From Sipunculus nudus (lineage: Eukaryota > Annelida > Sipuncula > Golfingiida > Sipunculidae), in assembly GCA_026874595.1 (NCBI GenBank), contig JAPPUL010000068.1:445001-509000 (forward strand): DNA of 64,000 nucleotides, written 5' to 3'. Below the pieces are notes generated by a model. The model saw nothing but the letters and a program-made list of their open reading frames with translations, did not search any database and was not told the origin of the DNA. A program made the translations under genes and the position numbers. How positions within the stretch are numbered: the stretch's first letter is position 1; each line of letters starts with the position of its first letter. This document shows positions 57,443 to 64,000 of the stretch, piece by piece.

Positions 57443-58675
57443 ATGCAAGGACATCATAAAGTAGCAATAAATAAGGTAGTGCTTGCGTATTCAGGAGGGC
57501 TTGACACATCAGTCATATTAAGATGGCTTAAGGATACGTATGATTGCGAAGTTATAGCCTATGCAGCAGACATAGGTCAAGATGAGGAGCTTAAAGGACT
57601 TGAGGATAAGGCACAAAAGACGGGAGCCATAAAAACATATATAGAAGATTTGAGGAAGGAATTTGTAGAGGATTACATATTCCGTGCGATAAAAGCAAAC
57701 GCAATATACGAAGGGAAATACCTGCTTGGAACTTCACTAGCGCGTCCTTTAATAGCAAAGCGGCAGATAGAGATAGCACATAAGGAGGGGGCAGATGGAG
57801 TATCTCATGGAGCAACAGGCAAAGGTAATGACCAAGTTCGCTTTGAGCTTAGCTATAAGGCATTAGACCCAAGAATAAAGGTGATAGCGCCCTGGCGGGA
57901 ATGGGACTTAGGATCACGAGAGGAACTTATAGAGTATGCAAAAAAACACAATATAGAAGTTATTGCAAGCAAGAAAAAGCCTTATTCAACAGATAGAAAC
58001 CTGATGCATATATCCTTTGAGGGTGGAGAATTAGAAGATCCTTATAACGAGCCAAAAGAGGATATGTATGTATTATCAAAAAGCCCTGAGGAGGCAAAAG
58101 ATGAGCCGACCTATGTAGAAATAGATTTTGAACATGGCATTCCGGTAGGCATAGACGGACAGAATCTATCATCAGTAAAGCTTATGGAGAAGGCAAATAT
58201 GCTTGGAGGTGAGAATGGGATAGGACGTATAGACATAGTGGAAAACAGGCTAATAGGCATGAAATCGCGAGGAGTATACGAGACGCCAGGTGGCACTTTA
58301 CTTATAGAAGCACACAAAGCTCTTGAGGCTTTGACTCTTGAAAAGGAGTGTTTTCATTACAAAGAGATGTTGTCATTAAAATATGCAACGATGATCTATA
58401 ACGGACTTTGGTTTCATCCGCTAAAGGAAGCATTAGATAGTTTCATAGACCAAACCCAAAAGAGTGTAACAGGCTCTGTACGCCTTAAATTATATAAGGG
58501 CAATTGCATGGTAGTAGGTAGGAAATCACTTTATTCGTTATACAGTAAGGACTTATCAACATTTGAGAAAGATGATGTATATAATCAAAGTGATGCAACA
58601 GGCTTTATAAATATATTTTCAATCCCAACAATAGAATCCTCGAAACAGAAGAGTAAACTTAATAATATAGAGTGA
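57443..58675 (+). CDS. argG: Argininosuccinate synthase
   Basis: The frame is open from a GTG at 57404. The ATG at 57443, with GAGGAG nine bases upstream, gives 410 residues, and KVVLAYSGGLDTS then starts at residue 10, as in other ArgGs. ATP contacts SGGLDTSV and the citrulline/aspartate segment GATGKGNDQVRF are present. It joins citrulline and aspartate. It lies in the same transcription direction as dapL. The coding strand is G-rich, unlike mnmA and cinA. Confidence 0.94.
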   Translation: MQGHHKVAINKVVLAYSGGLDTSVILRWLKDTYDCEVIAYAADIGQDEELKGLEDKAQKTGAIKTYIEDLRKEFVEDYIFRAIKANAIYEGKYLLGTSLARPLIAKRQIEIAHKEGADGVSHGATGKGNDQVRFELSYKALDPRIKVIAPWREWDLGSREELIEYAKKHNIEVIASKKKPYSTDRNLMHISFEGGELEDPYNEPKEDMYVLSKSPEEAKDEPTYVEIDFEHGIPVGIDGQNLSSVKLMEKANMLGGENGIGRIDIVENRLIGMKSRGVYETPGGTLLIEAHKALEALTLEKECFHYKEMLSLKYATMIYNGLWFHPLKEALDSFIDQTQKSVTGSVRLKLYKGNCMVVGRKSLYSLYSKDLSTFEKDDVYNQSDATGFINIFSIPTIESSKQKSKLNNIE

Positions 58676-58756
58676 GTATGTACTAAAATAGATTTTAGGA
58701 TTATCTTGCTAAATAGGATTATTTTACTAAAGATTGCTAAAAAGGAGATTTCATAA

Positions 58757-59539
58757 TTGCATTTAGTTATAATAATTTGCCTAACCCTAATAATGACACT
58801 TGTCTACAGCACAAAAGCTGAGGGTGAGGTAGGGATTGGGATAAAAGAAAGTAAAGAAAGCCAGAAGCTTCTTCTAAGTCTTAGAAAAGCATATAGGAAA
58901 AACTATCCAACTAATTTTATAGCAGATATAGATAGTAATAAGATACTAAAGAGCATAAAAAAGATTCCTAAACAAGCTTATTGCATTCAAGATGTTAAAA
59001 AGATAAAAGTTAAATATCTTTTCTTGCGTGATGAGGAGGAGACTGTTTTAGTTGAGAATGTTGAAAACCCTTATGTTAAACGCTTTCAAAAGTATTTTGA
59101 AGTTTATCGAGAGGCAAAATGGTTCTTGGATAATAATACTAATATAGAAGAATTAAAAAGCACATTACTATTCAAAATAGTCAAGGAAACTAAAACGCAT
59201 TATACCGTAAAGACAAGAAAGAAGAAATTACACAAAGGCAATTATACCATTTTATATATATCCAAAAGGACTTATGATATTCAGAAGGTAATTCAGTACA
59301 AAGATTATGAGCTTATTGGCACTCTTTCTATTGGTTATATTAAAATAAGAAAATACAAACTCCCTAAAACCCTAAATTTTCATGCAGTAATTAAGGGAGA
59401 GGTTCGAGATTTTAATATAAACATATCTAACTATAAATTAAATATAAACATAAATGCTGATAGCCTGATTGAACTACAGGATGATTGCCCTTCCTTAAAC
59501 AAATATTATACTCGTAAAACAGATAAAAAAGCATCCTGA
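58757..59539 (+). CDS. Exported hypothetical, LolA/outer-membrane lipoprotein sorting-like
   Basis: The frame starts at TTG with AAAGGAG nine bases upstream. The 260-residue protein has a signal peptide (about 1-22) and a beta-rich body with [15 protein letters not shown] and [15 protein letters not shown], which resembles the LolA/LolB or DUF-type lipid-binding fold. That is tentative. The last 19 residues lie in the first copy of a 169-bp repeat shared with the end of lepA. No operon partner besides argG 81 bases upstream. Confidence 0.55.
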   Translation: MHLVIIICLTLIMTLVYSTKAEGEVGIGIKESKESQKLLLSLRKAYRKNYPTNFIADIDSNKILKSIKKIPKQAYCIQDVKKIKVKYLFLRDEEETVLVENVENPYVKRFQKYFEVYREAKWFLDNNTNIEELKSTLLFKIVKETKTHYTVKTRKKKLHKGNYTILYISKRTYDIQKVIQYKDYELIGTLSIGYIKIRKYKLPKTLNFHAVIKGEVRDFNINISNYKLNININADSLIELQDDCPSLNKYYTRKTDKKAS

Positions 59540-59821
59540 GTATCAACATTACCAATTTGCTTCATCTTCTTTTTCCCTTCCTTTTGCTTTTCTAAAAGCT
59601 TCCTCTTCCTGGAAATATCGCCTCCATAACACTTAGACGTAACATCTTTATGATTGCCCTTCCTTAAACAAATATTATACTCGTAAAACAGATAAAAAAG
59701 CATCCTGAGGGATATCAACATTACCAATTTGCTTCATCTTCTTTTTCCCTTCTTTTTGCTTTTCTAAAAGCTTCCTCTTCCTGGAAATATCGCCTCCATA
59801 ACACTTAGACGTAACATCTTT
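59481..59821. repeat. 169/172-bp tandem duplication at the lepA 3' end
   Basis: Copy 1 is 59481-59649 and copy 2 is 59650-59821. They are almost identical, except that copy 1 lacks three bases near the lepA stop and has one C/T difference (in ttcccttccttttgc against ttcccttctttttgc). Copy 1 encodes the end of the plus-strand gene and copy 2 the end of lepA. Confidence 0.9.
59506..59649 (-). pseudogene. Duplicated C-terminal fragment of lepA
   Basis: This frame repeats the last 47 residues of LepA ([10 protein letters not shown], then [15 protein letters not shown]), with one residue missing by a 3-bp deletion (VDIPQ becomes VDTQ). It arises from copy 1 of the tandem duplication and is separated from the rest of lepA, so it is not a functional gene. 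Confidence 0.85.
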
Positions 59822-61486
59822 TCTTAAGGCCCTTATGTTCTCACGTGCTATTATATTACTCCCTATTGCCGCTTGTATGGGTATTTGAAACATCTGTTTT
59901 GGAATTACTTCTTTAAGCTTTTCTACTATTGTACGTCCTCTTGCATGCGCTTTGTCTTTATGTATTATATGCGAGAATGCATCGACTTTCTTATGATTAA
60001 TCATAATGTCTACACGGGTTAAGTCACTGCTTTTATATCCAAACAAATTATAATCGTATGAAGCAAAGCCGCGAGACAAACTCTTTAGCCTATCATGAAA
60101 ATCATAAACAACCTCAGCAAGCGGCAACTCAAACTCTATCTCAACACGTTTGCCATCCACATAAGTTAAGTTCTTCTGAATCCCTCGCCGTTCATGACAT
60201 AAACTTATTATATTGCCTAAATACTCCTCCGGGCATATTATATGTGATAGAATATAAGGCTCTTTTACTGCAGTTATATATTGTCTGTCCGGGAAATGAG
60301 TCGGGTTTGATATCGACTCCTCTTTTCCATTTGTATATATTACCTTATACTCAACACTTGGAGACGTTGTCAAAAGTCCTAAATTAAATTCCTTATTAAA
60401 TCGTTCAATTACGATCTCCATATGAAGCAACCCTAAAAAGCCACATCGATAACCAAATCCAAGCGCCTTGGAACTCTCCGGTTCATAGATTAATGATGCA
60501 TCGTTTAGTTTTAGCTTTTCTATTGCATCTTTCATTATCTCATAATCGCTACTGTCCAATGGGTATAACCCGGCGTATACCATCGGCTTTATCTCTTTAT
60601 ACCCAGGTAAGGATACTTTTGCTCGTTCTTCTTTTAGGGTTAGTGTGTCGCCTATCTTTGTATCGCTTAGTGTCTTTATGTTCGATATTATATATCCTAC
60701 CTCCCCAAAACATAATTTATCTCTTTTAACATTACCAAGACGATGAATTCCTACCTCCTCTACCTTATTCTCTTTACCACTTTGCATGAAGAGTATTGTA
60801 TCGCCTGCCTTAAACTCTCCTGCAAATATACGCACACTCATTACCACCCCTCGAAAATAATCGAAATATGCGTCAAATAATAAGGCCTTGCTTACTTTGC
60901 TTGACTCCCCCTTATCTATATGTCCTTTGGGCGGAGGGCAGTATTTTACTATGTTCTTTAGCACCTTATCTATATTAATCCCCTCCTTTGCGCTTATCTC
61001 TACAACCATCTCAAGAGAAAGTCCAAGCTCTTTTTCTATTTGTAATCTTACATCACTTATATTTGCCGTTGGCAGGTCTATCTTATTTATTATCGGAATT
61101 ACCAAAAGATCATATTCCATCGCCATATACAAATTGGCAAGCGTTTGTGCCTCAACCCCTTGGCTTGCATCTATTACTAGCAATACCCCCTCACAGGCAA
61201 GCAGTGCTCGGGATACTTCGTAGGCAAAATCTACGTGCCCCGGCGTGTCTATTAAGTTTAATTTATATGTCTGTCCTTCGCTTTTATATTCCATACAAAC
61301 CGTTTGGGACTTTATCGTTATACCCCGCTCCCGCTCTATATCCATATTATCTAATATCTGATCTTGCCTGTCTCGCTCACTTAAAATATTTGTATGTTCT
61401 AGAAGCCTATCTGCTAATGTCGATTTGCCATGGTCTATATGCGCTATAATTGAAAAGTTACGTATCCTTTCTTCTTTATCTTTCAT
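59675..61486 (-). CDS. lepA: Elongation factor 4 (LepA)
   Basis: The 603-residue GTPase back-translocates or rescues stalled ribosomes. The G1 motif [10 protein letters not shown]3 DTPGHVDF and G4 NKID are visible, and the C-terminal domain with [27 protein letters not shown] is characteristic of LepA. Its 3' end lies in copy 2 of a 172-bp tandem repeat, which keeps the intact version. RecO lies upstream on the same strand (111 bases). Confidence 0.96.
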   Translation of the reverse strand: MKDKEERIRNFSIIAHIDHGKSTLADRLLEHTNILSERDRQDQILDNMDIERERGITIKSQTVCMEYKSEGQTYKLNLIDTPGHVDFAYEVSRALLACEGVLLVIDASQGVEAQTLANLYMAMEYDLLVIPIINKIDLPTANISDVRLQIEKELGLSLEMVVEISAKEGINIDKVLKNIVKYCPPPKGHIDKGESSKVSKALLFDAYFDYFRGVVMSVRIFAGEFKAGDTILFMQSGKENKVEEVGIHRLGNVKRDKLCFGEVGYIISNIKTLSDTKIGDTLTLKEERAKVSLPGYKEIKPMVYAGLYPLDSSDYEIMKDAIEKLKLNDASLIYEPESSKALGFGYRCGFLGLLHMEIVIERFNKEFNLGLLTTSPSVEYKVIYTNGKEESISNPTHFPDRQYITAVKEPYILSHIICPEEYLGNIISLCHERRGIQKNLTYVDGKRVEIEFELPLAEVVYDFHDRLKSLSRGFASYDYNLFGYKSSDLTRVDIMINHKKVDAFSHIIHKDKAHARGRTIVEKLKEVIPKQMFQIPIQAAIGSNIIARENIRALRKDVTSKCYGGDISRKRKLLEKQKEGKKKMKQIGNVDIPQDAFLSVLRV

Positions 61487-61597
61487 CTTCTCTTTATCAT
61501 CTGATTTAGATGCTTTATCGTTTATATTAATAATTAATTACTCCTTCTGTTTAGTCTTTTTGTTTAGTCTTTTGGGCTTTCCTTATTTCTCTTCTTC

Positions 61598-62398
61598 TTA
61601 GCTTAGTATATCCCCTTCTTTATATACCTTCATGCTGCTAAATCTTCTGCCAATTACAGACTCTATTAGCTTCTCAAAACTTATATCAAGTTCTTCCTTT
61701 GTCTTTTTATCTAATTCTATCTTTAAAAGCTCTTTGTAATCTTCTATATATCTAAAGTCAAGTAGTGTCTTATAGGTTATTACCTTAAGCACTTTGTCAT
61801 CACTCCCTACACTACATTCATTGCAAAATATCCAGCCCGCATTGCTTGATACCCTTACCTTAGATAGCTTATTTATTTGCGTATAGTAAGATTTGCCCCC
61901 CCCTTTTAACACCATCCCACATCCACTGCAATGCTTTAATCCCCCTACAAAGCCAAATATTACCAAACCTTTAAGTTCAAACGCCCTCATCAGTATGTAA
62001 AATTTATTCGGATTGCTATTCGCTTGCTTTAATGTCTCTTTTAATAAATTATATAACCTCTCCTCCTCTAATGACGACTCCTGTACAAAAGAATTTATAT
62101 ATTCTGCTATGTAGTACAACCTGCTTATACTATCGTAATCTTCTCGTAAATTGTAAGCTACAGACTCAAGTGCACTCTCCTTTACTACATATAATCCTCC
62201 TCCTCGCTCCTTACTTACCAATAGATTTACTTCATTCAATATCTCAAGTGCTCCAACATGCGAGCTGCCAACCTTACGTACGCCACGTACCACCACCACC
62301 TCCTTACCCCCTGTCTCTGTAAATAATGTTACTACCTTATTTGTTCCCAAGTATGTATGATGCCTTAATACAAAACCTTTTAGCTTCTTCTCTTTCAT
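61598..62398 (-). CDS. recO: DNA repair protein RecO
   Basis: The 266-residue protein starts with an OB-fold (FVLRHHTYLGTNKVVTLFTETGG) and has a Cys4 zinc site, HCSGCGMVL and FCNEC, at about residues 155-205. It helps RecR load RecA on SSB-coated single strands. It lies between corC (134 bases) and lepA on one strand. Confidence 0.92.
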   Translation of the reverse strand: MKEKKLKGFVLRHHTYLGTNKVVTLFTETGGKEVVVVRGVRKVGSSHVGALEILNEVNLLVSKERGGGLYVVKESALESVAYNLREDYDSISRLYYIAEYINSFVQESSLEEERLYNLLKETLKQANSNPNKFYILMRAFELKGLVIFGFVGGLKHCSGCGMVLKGGGKSYYTQINKLSKVRVSSNAGWIFCNECSVGSDDKVLKVITYKTLLDFRYIEDYKELLKIELDKKTKEELDISFEKLIESVIGRRFSSMKVYKEGDILS

Positions 62399-62532
62399 CT
62401 TTTATTGCATCTGCCTCTAGTTTGTTCCTTTATTTCTTTTAGATTCCTTTTAGATGAATATTTATTTAAACTATTTTCATTCTCTTTTAATAAAAGTTTA
62501 ATAAAAGCTCCTTTTATTACTAAACCTTTTAA

Positions 62533-63420
62533 CTACTTGGCTTGACTTGGGCGGGGAGGAGGAGGAGGAGGAGGCTTTACTAAAAGCTCTATCTTCTTTA
62601 TCCTATTTCCTTCTATGCTTAGTATCTTAAATTTTAGCCATTTGTCGTTTGATTTGTACGTTATTGTCTCGCCTTTATTCGGGATACGCCCAAATAAATC
62701 AAACATGAACCCTCCTACCGTATCTGATTGATCGTCTTTAAGACTAACTCCTAGCTTCATGTTGAATTCTTCAAGCGACGTCCGAGGATCTAGCTTATAT
62801 ACATGCTCTGCAAGTTTCTCTATGGATTCTCCTTCCTCTTCGTCATACTCATCGCGTATCTCGCCCACTATCTCCTCTAATACATCCTCAAGTGCAACTA
62901 TTCCCGATACCCCTCCATACTCATCCACCACCACCGCTAAATGCACCTTCTTCCTTTGAAAATCCTTTAGCAATACAAATATATTTGTTGTCTCCGGTAT
63001 GAAAAATACTGGCCTTAGGATATTTACAAAGTTCATATCTACTTTATCTTCTATCAACAAATGAAATAAGTCCTTAACATATAATATCCCCACTATGTCA
63101 TCTACTGACTTATCCCATACCGGTATCCTCGAATGTCCGCTCTCCTTTATTACTGATACCAAATCATGACGACTCGCAACTGAGTGTAGGGCTATTGTTG
63201 TCATGTCTATTCGTGGTACCATTATCTCTGTTACTATTGTTGAGACACTGCTTTTTAACCGCTTATTTATATCTTCTGCTACTCTTCTCTCTGCTTCTGT
63301 GTTTATTCCTCCGTCACTTGCCTTTACCTTTGTCTCCTCTTTCTCTCCTGCCTCCCCTACTCCCTTCTCCTCCCTCTTCCCTCCTTTATCCTTCCCAAAC
63401 TTGAATAAGTCTTTTAGCAT
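62533..63420 (-). CDS. corC: CorC/HlyC-family CBS-domain protein
   Basis: The 295-residue protein has the short soluble form: a basic N-terminal part, two CBS domains (VTEIMVPRIDMTTI, ... HLAVVVDEYGGVSGIVALEDVLEEIVGEI) and a CorC_HlyC domain (DTVGGFMFDLFGRIPNKGE). No DUF21 membrane domain is present. The C-terminus is proline-rich (KPPPPPPPRP). It is associated with magnesium and cobalt homeostasis in the family. The start overlaps the ybeY stop by seven bases, so they are coupled. Confidence 0.92.
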   Translation of the reverse strand: MLKDLFKFGKDKGGKREEKGVGEAGEKEETKVKASDGGINTEAERRVAEDINKRLKSSVSTIVTEIMVPRIDMTTIALHSVASRHDLVSVIKESGHSRIPVWDKSVDDIVGILYVKDLFHLLIEDKVDMNFVNILRPVFFIPETTNIFVLLKDFQRKKVHLAVVVDEYGGVSGIVALEDVLEEIVGEIRDEYDEEEGESIEKLAEHVYKLDPRTSLEEFNMKLGVSLKDDQSDTVGGFMFDLFGRIPNKGETITYKSNDKWLKFKILSIEGNRIKKIELLVKPPPPPPPRPSQAK

Positions 63421-63977
63421 ATATATTTATCTACTACCTCCTTTGATAGCATCACTTCTATCTTTTCCATTTCTTTGCGTTCCCTTGCCCCTCTTTCATG
63501 ATCATATCCTAATAAATGTAATACCCCGTGAACCATAAGTTTACATGCCTCCTCCTCTACACTTAGTTTTGTCCCTTTTATATTCTCTGCTGCTGCCTCT
63601 AACGATATTATCATGTCTCCTAAATATTTTCTCCCAAAAAGTCCCTCCTCATCTAAACTCTCAAACTTTACATCCTCAAAAGATAATACATCTGTACTCT
63701 TATCTTTCCCTCGATATCTTTTGTTTAGGTCCCTTATCATCTTATTATCGCTAAATAATACGCTTAATTCATGTCCCTTAACCCCTACTCCTTCCAAGAT
63801 ATATAAAAATATATCTATTAGATGTTCTTCTATTCCTAAAAGTCCTTTATACCCTCTATAATTTACAAAATACTTCTCTTCTCTGACTGTTTCTAATATC
63901 TTTATATATACTCTGTTTTTAATATATCCATCATATCCTAACTCTCCTTCAGCTCCATCCCTCATATTAATATCCAT
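63414..63977 (-). CDS. ybeY: Endoribonuclease YbeY (16S rRNA maturation)
   Basis: The 187-residue metalloprotein has the H-G-V-L-H-L-L-G-Y-D-H zinc motif in the C-terminal half, and the preceding STDVLSFE segment. It takes part in 16S rRNA 3' processing and 70S quality control. It overlaps the downstream corC by seven bases. The gene seems complete, starting at 63977, 23 bases from the window end. Confidence 0.93.
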   Translation of the reverse strand: MDINMRDGAEGELGYDGYIKNRVYIKILETVREEKYFVNYRGYKGLLGIEEHLIDIFLYILEGVGVKGHELSVLFSDNKMIRDLNKRYRGKDKSTDVLSFEDVKFESLDEEGLFGRKYLGDMIISLEAAAENIKGTKLSVEEEACKLMVHGVLHLLGYDHERGARERKEMEKIEVMLSKEVVDKYIC

Positions 63978-64000
63978 TTAATATCCATACTAGAATATTC

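Overview
This is a 64 kb stretch of an AT-rich bacterial chromosome with dense housekeeping genes, long minus-strand gene runs, many lipoproteins and unusually many short tandem repeats. The lineage cannot be fixed from the sequence alone. A CheX-type chemotaxis phosphatase, a FliN/FliY motor-switch protein, an LL-diaminopimelate aminotransferase, and two proteins (32069-32521 and 54525-55922) that resemble, from memory, families conserved in spirochaetes make a free-living low-GC spirochaete-like organism my first guess. A Desulfobacterota-type or other sulfur-metabolising lineage is the alternative. Minus-strand genes look G-rich on their coding strand, while several plus-strand genes (mnmA, cinA, the 54.5 kb gene) look C/A-rich. 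That suggests strong replication-strand skew, with the minus strand leading.

Layout. 1-8.9 kb: partial CheX-like gene, glnE, mnmA, a five-haem cytochrome c, a lipoprotein and an ArsS-like radical SAM enzyme. 9-13.7 kb: cinA and carB. 13.7-18.7 kb: three GLUG-repeat lipoproteins plus a 59-residue lipoprotein remnant. 19.3-24.9 kb: a hypothetical, ddl, htpG, two small heat-shock proteins and tag. 25-26 kb: a frameshifted zinc alcohol dehydrogenase. 26.1-31.3 kb: the most notable locus, dsrA-dsrB-dsrL plus a 119-residue protein of unknown family. It is preceded by a 649-base non-coding region with a run of G-tracts and has a perfect 14-bp inverted repeat between dsrB and dsrL. 31.5-34 kb: two lineage-type hypotheticals, a lipocalin-like protein and purM. 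34.1-42.8 kb: a lytic transglycosylase, then a phosphate-uptake block (PhoR-like kinase without its phospho-acceptor histidine, phoU, pstB, pstA with a large extra domain, pstC, pstS). 43.1-46.6 kb: transaldolase, an AttH/CrtC-like secreted protein and a GAF histidine kinase. 46.6-53.9 kb: a guanylate kinase-Nudix-like fusion, a 12-bp repeat protein, two SurA-N-like proteins, a DegP-type protease, folE2, tusA and fliN. 54.5-64 kb: a secreted proline-rich protein, dapL, argG, a secreted hypothetical, lepA, recO, corC and ybeY.

How the genes work together. DsrAB residues (the DsrB stretch with CCEINCGG, and CPVAAIRP) look like the oxidative (reverse) sulfite reductase branch, and DsrL would pass electrons to or from NAD(P). 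TusA 22 kb away could deliver sulfur, but dsrC, dsrEFH and dsrMKJOP are not in the window. The Pst-PhoU genes form a phosphate transport operon whose sensor seems unable to autophosphorylate in the normal way. The SurA-like proteins and the DegP protease form an envelope quality-control cluster. Tandem duplications of 8 to about 170 bp recur, the clearest being a 169/172-bp duplication that separated the overlapping 3' ends of lepA and its convergent neighbour.
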